Assembly (NCBI GenBank): GCA_034440635.1
Contig: JAOTON010000333.1
Location: 1,426,001 to 1,490,000 of the forward strand
DNA length: 64,000 nucleotides
Source of the DNA: Lepas anatifera
Taxonomy: Eukaryota; Arthropoda; Thecostraca; Lepadidae
Reading direction: 5' to 3'
A program made the translations under genes and the position numbers. Below the pieces are notes generated by a model, which was not told the origin of the DNA, ran no database searches, and was given only the letters and a program-made list of their open reading frames with translations. This document shows, piece after piece, positions 1-11,189 of this stretch (positions are counted from its first letter, which is position 1; every line of letters starts with the position of its first letter).

Positions 1-94
1 AGATTGCCGCACCGCAAAACGCAACATGATCTAATCATCCCATGTGCGCCAGATATGCCGATATTTTAGTCTGCGCGCAGTCACTATTTTCTGT

Positions 95-250
95 CTTAGC
101 TGACAAGTAAGACAGTCTTAGTGATGACGTCATACTTTCGTGACGTCATGTGCGAGCTAAAGCCAGTCTTACCGCTAGGTGGCTAGCTGGGTGGCGTGAG
201 ACGTACTGCGCATGCTCTGTCTTAGCTAAGACAGTCTTAGCTAAGAATTT
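95..250. repeat. Palindrome cluster with two CRE-like sites
   Basis: A perfect 18-bp palindrome, CTGTCTTAGCTAAGACAG, lies at 217..234, and partial copies of its arm (CTTAGCT, CAGTCTTA, AGACAGTCTTAG) recur from 95 to 245. Two exact TGACGTCA octamers, the CREB/ATF core site, lie at 125..132 and 141..148. No reading frame here resembles a protein. It could be one end of a palindromic transposon or a small regulatory block; the sequence alone does not decide. Confidence 0.5.
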
Positions 251-1386
251 TAGTTGCCGATCAGGGCCCTGGACTGGTGTTAACGCTGCGGTGAACGACG
301 GTTCCCATTTTTCCAGTGGCGGATCCAAGGGGGGCTAAGAGGCTAAGCCTCCCCCAAATGTCCGAGCCTCTGCAGGCAAGGCGAGGGGCTGCCCAAGGTA
401 CTGGTGGTTGTCCTTTTTGCGTGACATCTTAACTGTCTTGTTTTAATGTCAGAATCAACTACATGAGATCATGAGCATATTCTTTAGCAAAAGCAAGATA
501 CGTCGAAAACTGCAATGAAAGACAGTCAGTGACATTGGAAAATACAACACTGGGGATCCTCCTTGCACAGATCATTCCTCTCTCCGGACAAATGTCCAAT
601 CTCCCTACATATTTAAAGGTTTATTGAAATTAGTTATGAGGATCACATATTCTGGCAGCCCAATCCTTTCTCTATTTCGCGCCGTTACAGAGCCGCGCGT
701 CACTTCTGTCCCAAAATCCGCTTACGGGTGGATTTCTCTTTGCGGTATGGATATATCTGTAGATTTCGGTCTTAAATTTACAGTTTACGCGAAGTATTCG
801 TGTCTTTTTGCATAGTATAATATCCAAGCTGTTTGTTTGTGTGTGTTTAACTCACGCATGTAAGTGCAAGTGCTCACCTCGCTAGCCGTTAGGAGTCTTC
901 GTGGTCCAATTTGAAATCGTCTAAAAGTTCCGGGTAAGTGAGCTCATCATAGTTGGATGCATCGGTAGGGGGTTTGTTCTATCATTGACTATACATTGAA
1001 CTGATATACTGATCGTATCTCATGCTGGCATAATTTCTAGCTTCTCTGACAATGTCTACAAAATGTGGATGTTTATTGGCATGAATGTTAGAATTTCCAG
1101 ACTTAAATGTAATGATATAAGTGCCTGGTAGGCTTTAAAGGATATGCTGAGTCAATTTAACCATTTATTTAATTCTGTATTTCTTTTGAGCTTTTGATCC
1201 TCTGTGCCCAACTTAAGGGTAGTGTTCACTGAATACAAATGGTACATTAGAACAATATCTTTGTGGAATATTTATTTACCACAGGGCAGACATTTTGCTT
1301 GTTTCTGGGCCTCAGCTGAAAAAAACTGAAAATTTGGTCCCAGACATACATGTATTTGCTTCAAGTTTAACACATATTTCTTGTTA
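251..1386. other. No gene seen; one hAT-like terminus
   Basis: No coding sequence or RNA gene is recognised. At 314 the sequence CAGTGGCGGATCCAAG matches the terminal inverted repeat of the hAT-type short elements found elsewhere in the window (for example at 10149 and 38431). I could not find its partner end, so this may be a truncated copy. Confidence 0.4.
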
Positions 1387-1841
1387 TTAAAGGGAATGTG
1401 GCACCTTTATAATTTCATTTTAACTGAGACAGCCAAGTTGTAAAGGATGCAGGAAAACTAGGTACTCAATGTATGTTTTGTCCTGGAGCACAAAATTTCT
1501 GTGAAAAAAGCTTAAAAATCTTCCTGAAATGTTCCCCAATTGTACCCCAGCCAGGCAGCCACAGTTGTCAGCTGTTGGTGTGATGACAGCACTGATGTCA
1601 CAGTGAGTAATAAGCCAATTAAAAGCCCTTGAAGCCTTTTGAATATGATATTAGTTGCCAGATCATGATGACATCCACAGGCAGAGGTTTATTTTTCACC
1701 CTAGAGGAGCATTTAAAAATCAAAATATTTAGCTTGTCATAAATTTTTTAGAGAAATGGACATTTTCATGATTTTTGGCTAAAAATACCCCTAATTTTCA
1801 CTAAATTCCTGGATTGGACGAGCGTGCTCCATTCCCTTTAA
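1387..1841. mobile_element. TTAA-flanked MITE, family 1 (copy 1)
   Basis: A 455-bp non-coding element. It begins TTAAAGGGAATGTGGCACC and ends in CATTCCCTTTAA, so short inverted repeats include a TTAA at each border. The whole length aligns by eye to the copy at 4812..5265, sharing for example ACTGAGA.AGCCAAGTTGTAA near the left end, GCCACAGTTGTCA in the middle and GGCTAAAA.TACCCCTAATT near the right end. TTAA target sites are typical of piggyBac-type transposons. There is no transposase frame, so it would have to be mobilised in trans. Confidence 0.8.
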
Positions 1842-3793
1842 GATTGCATTACTAGTACACTAGCATGCTCAGTGCTTTTATTTGTTAATTGCTGGTGCTC
1901 AAGGCCACTACTTACTCTTAATCAAGCATATCTTTGGTACTAAGAATTTCTGAAACTTGTCGGATCAAGTGTTCACACTTGCTTTACTTGTACTTGAGAG
2001 CCCATGCTGATCCTATCTCACATTGCTTGCAAAGTAGGAGGGAAACTATATTTTTGTTCTATTTTGATTGATGTTTAGACCACAAATATTTCAAATCTTA
2101 AACATAGTTAAATAACCTTCCTTGCTGTTTTTTTCTGTGTGACAGTTTGTTAAGTATGTTTGGCAGGAGAAAGAGTTTTAGGAGAGATTTAAATTTGGGT
2201 CCAAAAATGTAATTAATTGAAAGTGATTTTACTGAAACTGGTTCTACTAGGCTCTTTTTTGTATGGATGGTTTGTTGAAGGTCCTGAAGGGGAACAGTTT
2301 TCTCAAATTAAATATATAACATGCTTCAGCAATAAAATATTACTGGGTAGGTTTCAAGCTAAACAAACCATCATTGAGTTGCGTGCTATGTCTTGCAGAC
2401 TGGTTTATAGAGGCTTCAAACTCTATTGCAATGCAATAATTATGCGCTGAAACAATTTGAGTTAGTGTGCTCAACTAATTGGTGGTAGGTATGCAGGCAG
2501 GGCATATTGAAATGGTCTGAAGATATTTATATTGCTGTGCAAAGGAAAAAGGGGCATCTCTCATTGCTAATACATTGGAGTTAACCTTTTTCCTTTGCAT
2601 TACAGAATGTCTGATGTAGTAAAAGCCTGAGCAACACAGGTCTATGTATGTTGCTGAGAAGACAAAGGGATGTAGCAATCATTTGTAGTATACATGGTGC
2701 ATCACAAGGAGTGATTTGTGGCAATTGGCTTTTCTACCTCATGATATGTTGATAAATGTAAGGACAATGATTGCTATCATTTTGTACTACAAGGTTTAGG
2801 CAATCAACATGGATATAAAGGCATTCCTCCTGGATTATTTTGATGGCCAATAATTCTAGCTTGGGTTGTGAAACTCTGAGTGGAGCTGTAGGCACTTGTC
2901 AGTGTGTGGGTTTTTTTAGCAGTCATGGATTTTCCCCCACACAGTTTGCTAGATTAAATAATAATGGGACCTCTTCTACTACAGTATTTTGGTTCATACT
3001 GAAACACTGCACTTGATTTGAACCTTAGTTTGGTATTTTGTTTTTGTGAGCACCTTAAAGACTGAATGAATTTTTCATATGTAGATTAGCTTGATGACTG
3101 GAATGCTGATGTTAATGGCTCTGATGTATGGCCAATGGCCATAAGGGAGAGTTCATAAGCATTCCTTGTATGTAAGGGTAAGTATTTGTGTTGTGCTGGA
3201 TCTCACTGATAATGTGTATTTGGTTTCTACCTATAGCTAGGGACTATAACAAAATTGTTCATGGTGCTTGGATGGATCAGGACCAGGACCTGCCACCTGT
3301 GTGCTGTCAAACATCATGTGATATGTCACAGCTTGTCACAGGAGAGCGAAAACTTTCACCATTGGTTATGCTGGGTGTACGAGGAATCCAGATATAAAAT
3401 ATCAGTTTACAAAATCAGTGGCGTTGTGATGTGCAATCAAAGTTGAATTTAAAATCAGGACCAGTTGTAGCCAGGTAGTAACACTCACAGGAGGGGGTCG
3501 GGGTAGTAGAACAGTTTCAAGTAGGCACTAGGGTGTGGTGGGGGACACTATATCCTCGATGTAGTGCAAGATGCATTGATGAGAAAAGCCTTATGAGATA
3601 GAAGAAGTGTGTTTTCAGGGAGTAGTATGCACCTGCGTAAGGACAAGGGTTTGAGGTTTTTAAGGGGCTGTTATTTTTCTAATTTGGGGAAGGGGCCAAA
3701 AGCTCCTAAACAAAAGTCCCTTACAGATGGAGGGCAAAGCCCCCATCCCCTAGCCAAAACGTGAAGTACACCGAGATCCCCAGTTTGAAGTAA
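1842..3793. other. AT-rich intergenic DNA, no gene seen
   Basis: About 2 kb with only short open frames that resemble no protein I know. No tRNA-like boxes and no repeat shared with the rest of the window were noticed. An exon of a gene extending outside the window cannot be excluded. Confidence 0.4.
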
Positions 3794-4639
3794 TTAACAC
3801 ACACATTGACAGGGGTCTGAGCCACCTTTGCCTTGACTGGGGCGGGTACCCCCCCCAAGATCTCGAGAACCGCGCTAGATAGCGAAAAACGGTAAATGGC
3901 GTTGGATAGCCCATCCACTTCTCCATCGAAAATATTTCTACCATTTTTTGTCAGGTCTCATTTAAGGTCACTAGAGGTCAAAGCAGGCCGTAATAGGGAT
4001 AACATGTCAATTAAGTTTTTTTCGGAAATTACATCTGAACAAGTAAAGATAGAGCAAAACGATTTGAACTATATAAATCCTCGCAGCAAGACAAATCGAA
4101 TGATATATAATATGACATTGCTAGGTCAAATTAAGGATTTGACCTGACCTGAGGTCAGGTCAAGGTCAACTTGGGAAAATGCATCACATTGGAACCTCAA
4201 TGACAAGGCAAATATAGCACAGTTGAAATAAACGCTCTATCTTTATTTATTACTAAGTTATTCAGTTAAAACCGTTTTTCCCATGTATTTCCAATGGAGA
4301 GGTCATAACTCGTACCTGACCTTAGTTCATCGATATGAAAAATACCGGAGCATATTTTAGACAACTCGGTGGGGCCATTATGTGATATGAGTTTCAATCG
4401 GATAAGTTTACCCTGTTCCGACTTATGCTATCTTAAACTTTTTTTAGGTCAGGTCACTTGACATGTTCTGGTGACCTGACCTGAGATGACCTAACCTTAA
4501 AATTTTGCGAAAAGTTGTAAAAATGGTTGGGGAAAAGGAATGTCAAGTACGGTGACGCTACGCGCCGCCGTTTTTATGTTATCTCCGAAAAACCCGGGGG
4601 GGGTGGGTACCCGCCCCCTCCCATTCCTGTCAATGTTAA
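3794..4639 (+). mobile_element. AGGTCA-rich TTAA element (copy A)
   Basis: An 846-bp element bordered by TTAA at 3794..3797 and 4636..4639. The left end reads TTAACACACACATTGACAGG and the right end mirrors it as CCTGTCAATGTTAA. Inside are many AGGTCA half-sites, including two 12-bp inverted arms around one base (TTGACCTGACCT at 4139, AGGTCAGGTCAA at 4152), followed directly by AAGGTCAA. A GC-rich inverted segment around 4552..4574 matches the hairpin of sibling copies. Its length matches the copy at 48488..51217 once the insertion there is removed (about 847 bp). No coding capacity; a non-autonomous piggyBac-like transposon is the best guess. Confidence 0.75.
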
Positions 4640-4811
4640 TGAGCGCGTCGATTGTTGAAATAATTTTTAAATCGGTTGAACTTGTTTTGGGTAATAGGCT
4701 TTCAAAGTCTGATGTATGTGTCGAGATCACCGCAAGCGTGCGGTCGTGGCATTTTATCGGTGTTTTAGAAGGAATGATGAGGTCATATTGTCGTATGATA
4801 TGAATTAAACG

Positions 4812-5265
4812 TTAAAGGGAATTTGGCACCTTCATAACGTGATTTTAACTGAGATAGCCAAGTTGTAACGCAAGTCGGAATACCTATTACCCTATATGTC
4901 CTTTGTCTTGGAACTCGAGGTTTCCGTAGGAAAAGCTAAAACCTACCTGAAAAGTACCCCTCATGTTCCCTTAGCAGCAGGCCACAGTTGTCATGGCTGT
5001 TGGTGTGACGACATATGCTGAAGTCACGGTGATTATTAGCCAATCCGAAGCCCTTGAAGTGTATTGAACATGGTAGTGGTTGCCAGATCATGACATCATC
5101 CACAGGCCGGTATTTATTTCCCTAGTGGAGCATTTTGAAAATCAAAATATTTGACTTATTTTAAATTTGTCAGAGAAGTCATGGACACTTCCACGATATT
5201 TGGCTAAAAGTACCCCTAATTACACTAAATTCCAGGATTAGACTAAGGTGCCACATTCCCTTTAA
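4812..5265. mobile_element. TTAA-flanked MITE, family 1 (copy 2)
   Basis: A 454-bp element with near-perfect 21-bp terminal inverted repeats (left end TTAAAGGGAATTTGGCACC, right end GGTGCCACATTCCCTTTAA). It aligns over its length to 1387..1841. A left-end fragment of the same family is at 42942..43110. No reading frame of note. Its right TTAA is also the left TTAA of the next element. Confidence 0.85.
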
Positions 5266-6030
5266 AGGGACACCTTCATAGTGGGATCTGAACTGTGACC
5301 TATGTGATAGAGTATGCCGAGGATTAACCACTTGATCAATATTTATAATTTGTCCCAGAACTAGTTGTAGGAGAAAGAAGAATGTTGGCGCAGAAAGAAG
5401 GTAAAATTCACCCCTATTCACCCATCCCCCGTGTGGCCACGCGGTTTGCTGCGATTTTGGGAATGTGGCGCCGCCCTCAAGTCCTGTTATGCGTGCTGCG
5501 CGGGCACACTTTTATCGCTTGAACATCTTAAAAACCCACGTGCTAGATACGATTGGTACCTTCGGCTATTAATGCTTATACCTTACTTTTTTGGCCAGTT
5601 TGAAACCTTAAATATTTTTTATATATAGAGAGCAATTGATAATTGATTAAATTGGTAGATTAAATGAATGATAAATCGACCTATCAAACAAATATCGGTT
5701 GAAGAAATTGGTAAGTGTCACCATGGCTCCTAACGATAGCCGCTGCTGGCTAAAAATGCGTCATTGGTATTTGCATTCATTTGCGCCGCGAATCTTAGAG
5801 GTTCAACCTGGTACAAAGCATTACCAGGACATACGCCGATTTGACGTCAGGCTAATTTGGAGACGTGTTATCTCTTTTAGGGCGAAGCTAAATACAACGA
5901 AATATTAGACTTATTAGACTTAGCAGCCTTTTTTCATGAGAAATAAGGCCAAAGCCGTTATTTTCAATGTCGTTTGTTCTTAAAACCACTGGCAGTCGGG
6001 AATTGCACCAAAGTGCCACATTTCCTTTCA
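5262..6030. mobile_element. TTAA-flanked MITE, longer relative of family 1
   Basis: The left end, TTAAAGGGACACCTTCATAG, follows directly from the preceding element and shares its TTAA. The right end, AAAGTGCCACATTTCCTTTCA, is a decayed inverted copy. Length (about 769 bp) and end sequences parallel the better-preserved element at 51475..52257 (783 bp), and a block near the right end (CGTTTGTTCTTAAAACCACT) resembles CTCTTGTTCTTAAAATGTTC there. Open frames inside look like chance. Confidence 0.6.
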
Positions 6031-6510
6031 CACGTGCATTGACGGGTGGGGGGATAGGTCTCTGACCCCAGGGTTTTTTGGGGATAGAATAAAAACGGCG
6101 GTGCGTAGCGCCGCCGTACTTGTTAGACCTTTTGTCTGATCATTTTCACACTTTGGCTAAAACTATAAGATCGGATCAGGTCACCTGTGCAAGTCAAGTG
6201 AACTCATTTAAAAGAAGTTCAGTAAGTCAGAACAGAGTGGGTGAACCTATCCGATTGAAACTCATCACATAATGGGTCCACTTAGTTCTAAAAAAATGGA
6301 ATCCGTCATTTTCGATATCGATGACTTAAGGTCGAGTACGAGCCATGACCTCTCCATTGGAAGTAAATACATGGGAAAATGGTTTAAACCGAATAACTTA
6401 GTAATGAATTGTGTTAAAGCGTTTATTTTAACGATATTAGGTTCGCTGAATCCTTGCGGTTGTAATAATGTGATATTTCAGTCAATTAAATGCCGTCATT
6501 GATTAACTGC
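6027..6510 (-). mobile_element. AGGTCA-rich TTAA element, truncated (copy B)
   Basis: Starts with TTCACACGTGCATTGACGGG, the same terminus as the copy at 48488, then carries the GC-rich hairpin at about 6095..6117 and the internal block TTTTCGATATCGATGACTTA shared with 50667. Similarity fades near 6500, so about the distal half is missing. It abuts the preceding MITE. Confidence 0.65.
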
Positions 6511-7193
6511 TTTGGAAATCACTTTCAATTTCCCTATGCAAACTGAATACTACCATCGCCTACCTGTTGCGGTAACAGTGTGTAAGAGGGTGCATATGAT
6601 GGTTGTAATATTTAGTGGAAACTATCTCTTAAAGGCTCTGTGAATGTGCACGTTCTTCAGCAATGAGATGTGGCCGCCACCAGAGTGGTCTACTTGGTTG
6701 GTGTGCTGAAGGTAAGTCTTCCTCTGGCTGTATATCAATGCTATGTTGGAGGTAAGCTATGTTGCCATCTTTTTGTTGTCACTCATATTGCGAAAATTTA
6801 CTTGTGATGCTTGTGCTGCACTCGAACTGCCCATGTTCAGTTGTTTTGTGTATTTTTGCGGCTGCATTTGAAGCTGACCGGGCATGTACACCGTTCCCGT
6901 CTATTTATTCTTCCTCACCATGTCCCTGCCCCGGAAAACGTGCGGAAAATCGCCGTAAGTTGTCCTAGCCTGAGTTTGGGAGCTGGGTAACCCCGGTTCC
7001 ACCTCTGGCTCCGGACTAATATGACTTCTTTCGGGTTTTTATTTTTCACTTTCTGGCGTTGCCAGGGCGGACCGAATCCTGAAGTATAACTAGGCAACTA
7101 CGGGCCATCTAGAAAGGATGAACGAAGCAGGGAGTTTAGAAAGTATCGGCAGAAAGCCTAGTGATCAGGCAGTCGCAGATCTCTGACTTTGTA
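6511..7193. other. No gene seen
   Basis: No coding or RNA gene recognised. The short frames are not similar to known proteins by eye. Confidence 0.4.
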
Positions 7194-7374
7194 GGGGAAT
7201 GGGTGGTGTAGTGGATAGTATCAAAATTTCCTAAGCCACCGGTCCCTCGTTCAAGTCCCGGCGAGCCTCTGAATAAGTTGGTATGATCCCCCAAATCCCT
7301 CCCAACAGGGTGAGAGTTAGTCACGCCGTATAACCTTGGAAGTTGGTGCGTCAAGTCCCAACTATTATTACTAT
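7194..7374 (+). mobile_element. tRNA-derived SINE (copy 1)
   Basis: A 181-bp SINE. The head has an A-box-like TGGTGTAGTGGATAG and a B-box-like GTTCAAGTCC. The body reads CCTCTGAATAAGTTGGTATG, then TCCCTCCCAACAGGGTGAG, then CGCCGTATAACCTTGG and AGTTGGTGCGTC, and it ends in ACTATTATTA. Near-identical flanks CTCTGACTTTGTA (7181..7193) and CTGTGACTTGTA (7375..7386) look like the target-site duplication. Other copies are at 30879, 37233, 39463 and 46668. Confidence 0.85.
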
Positions 7375-7386
7375 CTGTGACTTGTA

Positions 7387-8799
7387 AACTGAAATTCAAT
7401 TGCAGCTTGAGCTAATTGACAAAAAGTGAACTCAACAGTACAGTAATCTTAGCAGTACAGTAATTTGAGACCCATGTTCTTTGTGAAACGGCTTAAAACT
7501 GAGGAAGTCTGAAATCTTCTAATCGTATCCGATTGTAGGCTATTTCCGTGTTTTATCATTGCTGTTTATCATGCTCTATCATGACGCCTCTTAAAATGCA
7601 TACTAAAAATTACGATGAATGTAGTAAAATAGATTTTAAAGACTTATCGCCAGACAATTTCTTTCAGCTGTGAAAGCTTGTACAATGTTTGTATGTATGC
7701 GCATACAAGCACGAGTGTGCGCGCTCAACGGTGCGTTCTTCCTCTAAAAGGCTAACTGAACGAAGGATGGCGTAGAAGTTTTAGGGACCGGTACTCTGCT
7801 TTTGATATAAACAAATGTCCAGCCGCCCGATTGAAATGCTCTGTACCTCGAAAGGCAAGTATAAGAAAATCCACTCCATATAACTTTGCAGTGGGAGCAT
7901 CGACAAAAAAACCGAGCAGTAAGCACAGGAATAGCGATGCCATATGCGTTTTGCAAATAGACAGCGGCTAGCACAATAGAAATACAGTGGAATTTGACAC
8001 GTGACACGTGCTTTGTCAGGTCACGTGACACAGCACACGATCTACACCAGTGGTTTGCAGTACTCACAGCACCGCTTGGCCATCTTCTTCGTAGACACAA
8101 TTACGCAAGCTTCAGAATATAAGTGATTGATAAAAAATTGCGTAAACTATCTGTCTGTTGGTTGTAGTTCTCTGCACGTCCTTACAGTATTGTTACTCAC
8201 AGCAAGAGTAAATACTAATAATGTAATGTATTAAATCCCTTTTGTTCACCAAATTATGAATTTCGGGCCTCCTTGCTAGTAAGGTGTACCAATTTTTGTG
8301 GTTTTAGATGGGTACTAAGCTCGGTGGTGATTTATTCTATGGCGGAAACAAAATCTACATCTATTTATTTATCCATCATATGCTAGTTCCGATGCTCTGG
8401 CGGTATTTTTCTTATTCCTAACCTGGGTTGTCCTTCATTTATTCAGCATTTTCATCTCACCTATTTATTTATCTAACAATAGACGATTGGTTGCTTGTAT
8501 AGTCTTCAATTCTCAGCCGTATGATTTGAAACGGCCAGTTTACGATGGTTTCACTATAGTTAGTGTGGCCTTGCCTCACGCTTGGACTGCGCCATAGTGG
8601 AAGTGCTCTGGCTCGTCTTGGGGGCAACTGCTGAAACCACGCATTGAAGGGCAATATTGGATATCAATACGTCCACGCACTTGCGGTATCATCCGATGTC
8701 CTGCAGCTGGGTGTGTTTTGCAGACACATTAGGTGGGTCGCTGCGGCAGTAAATTATGCGGCAGGAGATTAATGTTGGTGTTTTCGAAGCCGTCTGACT
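7387..8799. other. No gene seen apart from an E-box cluster
   Basis: A 118-codon minus-strand frame (7744..8100) crosses this stretch but has no recognisable domain and overlaps another frame of similar quality. I treat it as chance. Confidence 0.4.
7998..8029. promoter_or_regulatory. Cluster of three CACGTG E-boxes
   Basis: CACGTG occurs at 7998..8003, 8005..8010 and 8022..8027. The third sits in GTCACGTGAC (8020..8029), which matches the CLEAR-type motif bound by MiT/TFE bHLH-zip factors in animals. No gene start is recognised next to it, so any regulatory role is inference. Confidence 0.4.
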
Positions 8800-9450
8800 T
8801 CTGGCTCCGAGGGTGTCTGATTTGTTGTTCCTGGAAACTCGTGTAACTTGTTGCTCTTGGAGACTTGTCTGACTTGTTGCTTTTGAGACTTGTTTGACTT
8901 ATTGCTCTTGGACTTGTCGGACTTTTGCTTCGGGGATTTGTCCTGCTTATTGCTCCGGGAGACTTGTCTAGACTTGTTGCTCCGGGAGACTTGTTTGACT
9001 TGTTGCTCCGGGGAGCATGTCTGACTTTGCTCCGAGGAATGTGTCTGACTTGTTGCTCCGGGGAACATGTCTGACTTTGCTCCGAGAAATGTGTCGAGAG
9101 ACTTGTCTGACTTGTTGCTCCGCGGAACATGTCTGATTTATTGCTCCGAGGAACATGTCTGCTTGTTGCTCAGGGAGATTGATGGGGACTTGTTGCTCCG
9201 TGGAACATGCCTGACTTGTTGCTTGGGGGAAATGTATGACTTGTTGCTCCGAGGGAACATGTATGACTGGTCGCTCCGAGGAACATGTCTGACTTGTTGC
9301 TTCGGAGGAATTGTTCTGACTTGTTGCTCCGGGAAATTTTTCTGACTTGTTGCTCCGGGAGGCTTGTCTAACTTGTTGCTCCGATGGATTTGTCTGACTT
9401 GCTGCTCCGATGGACTTGTTCTGACTTGTTGCTCCGGGGGTTATTCTGAC
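8800..9450 (+). repeat. Degenerate minisatellite, unit about 27-30 bp
   Basis: Roughly 20 degenerate units built on GACTTGTTGCTCCG followed by GGGAACATGTCT or GGGAGACTTGTCT. Unit length varies and the array is least regular at its left end. Overlapping frames on both strands encode low-complexity repeats (Ser-Asn-Lys rich on the minus strand, Leu-Leu-Arg-Gly-Thr-Cys on the plus strand). These reflect the repeat, not a gene. Confidence 0.85.
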
Positions 9451-9540
9451 CTCTGGGGACCGGCTGGTCCGGCCCCAGGCGAGTGATACGGCTTAGAGGG
9501 ATTCTGCTTATGGGAGACGGATCCACCCGGAGATAGAAAT

Positions 9541-9704
9541 GACTAATCAATCGTTTTTGTACATTTTCGTGTTGGGTGAGGTCTAATCGTTGTGAGAATA
9601 AGGATATGCCACACTGATTGGAGACTAATCAATCGGTTTTGTACATTTTCGTGTTGGGTCAGGTCTAATCGTTGTGAGAATAAGGATATGCCACACTGAT
9701 TGGA
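9541..9704. repeat. 82-bp tandem duplication
   Basis: Two nearly identical copies, starting at 9541 and 9623, each beginning GACTAATCAATCG and ending CCACACTGATTGGA. They differ at only a few positions, so the duplication is recent. Confidence 0.9.
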
Positions 9705-10148
9705 CTTTCCGTCATATTTTTCCAAAAGTAATGTATTTATTAGTATATTTGTTTAGAACTGTACGATTTCCCTGAAGTTTAAAAAAATGTCAGATAAGAA
9801 GAGAAAAGTATAATCATGCCGTTATCAGCTCCCCTCGCTTTTATTGTCATAGTATTTTTTATCCTAAACACCGGGGAGCAAGTAGAATGTAGGACTGTAC
9901 AGAACGGTAGTTGAATTGCCCCGTAGAGTGATTACCGGTTTAGATGCGATGCATTCGCTGCATAAATGGTTGGGTGCCGCCAACTACTAACTTCACGCGA
10001 GGGCTCATCTGGTTCAGGACAAAACTCTAGCTTGAGCGCTCTAGTTTGGATTGAGTTTGAGCGCTCTACCTGGATTTCCCTCTGGTCGTACTAACGCTCA
10101 GAGAACACGATCCTCAGTGTTTGTTTGAGGCCCGGTGACGTCTGTCGC

Positions 10149-10306
10149 CAGTGGCGGATCCAAGATTTCATTTCGGGAGGGCCTAGGGGGTTTCCAGCCA
10201 CTGTCTCCATTGCCTGGGAACAGCTTCCCGCTGTGCATTTCCTGTAGGCAATCGGATATTTGGGTGGGGGGGGGCTTGACTCCTATCACCCTTGTATCCA
10301 CCACTT
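10149..10306 (+). mobile_element. Short hAT-type MITE
   Basis: Left end CAGTGGCGGATCCAAGA; right end TTGTATCCACCACTT is its decayed inverse. The flanking octamers TCTGTCGC and TTAGTCGG agree at 5 of 8 positions, as expected for an old 8-bp duplication. The interior (GAACAGCTTCCCGCTGTGCA) resembles the element at 38431..38644. No coding capacity. Confidence 0.6.
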
Positions 10307-10914
10307 TTAGTCGGCCAATGCCAACGAATAAATGGTATTATCTGCATAGTATTATCTGCATACGTGTTGGAAAGGGGGCTGCCCATCAACCTGTCATGGA
10401 ATTATTTTGCGATTTCAGTCAGTTTTGGGAAAACAATTACTGTTGTACCCAGCAAGTGCGAAGTGACAACAATGAGTTCAAATCCGGTAAGTTTTTGGCT
10501 CTAGAGGGTAAAGTTTCTTGTTAGCAGTAGGTCGAAGGTTGACCGGCGCCCTCATTTTCTACCGTTGGCGACGCCTATGGTTATCAGAGACGATGGTAAG
10601 AGAAACTGCTGACAAGCTTGGACGAGCCGACTGAGATCGGCAGGTGTCTTAGGTAGGGTAGTGACAGACCCAATCGACTTCGCTCTTGCCACAGCGCGGG
10701 GTCGGACTCTCCATCTGGGAGACGTATTCCGCAATAGAAATGATATGGCTAACGTTTGATTTGGTGAAATATTTCGACAAGACTGGGAAAAGCGGGAAAT
10801 TACCGTTTCGGAAATCACCGTGTCTGAGTCTGCCAACGTCTGCATGGACTCCTCAAGTACCAGCAACAGCTTCAAGAAAAGTCCTGCGCCCTACCCTGTC
10901 CTATGAGTGCGGGA
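10307..10914. other. No gene seen
   Basis: Short overlapping frames on both strands only. None is recognisable and no shared repeat was noticed. Confidence 0.35.
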
Positions 10915-11105
10915 AAGGGACGCGGCGACACAGCCGGTTGCGTGTTGACCTCCCAAGCCGACGAAACCGGTTCGATTCCCTGTTGGGGACCGTGAACGAG
11001 GCCCATCCGATATATTATTCCAACCGATGACAACGGAGTGAGAGTTGGCTATGCCATTTGACCGCTAATGTTGGTTCGGTGTAAAATACCAATCTAAACG
11101 CAGGC
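10915..11105 (+). mobile_element. Diverged tRNA-derived SINE
   Basis: Contains a B-box-like GGTTCGATTCC and, downstream, GGAGTGAGAGTTGGCTATGCC, which parallels the body of the SINE at 7194 (GGGTGAGAGTTAGTCACGCC). The 5' end and tail are poorly defined and no target-site duplication was found. Confidence 0.5.
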
Positions 11106-11189
11106 GCGCCAAGCTGGAATATGGGGACGCCTATCTTTCTATCTACGGTGATATTAGCGGCCTGACTTGCTTTTCGGAGGTGCCGACAG

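Noticed and set aside
8729..9345. Protein-coding genes (133-, 99- and 92-codon frames)
   Set aside because: All three are translations of the same degenerate minisatellite in different frames; none has non-repetitive sequence.
8800..9450. CRISPR array
   Set aside because: Units are directly adjacent and degenerate, with no spacers, and the window is animal DNA.
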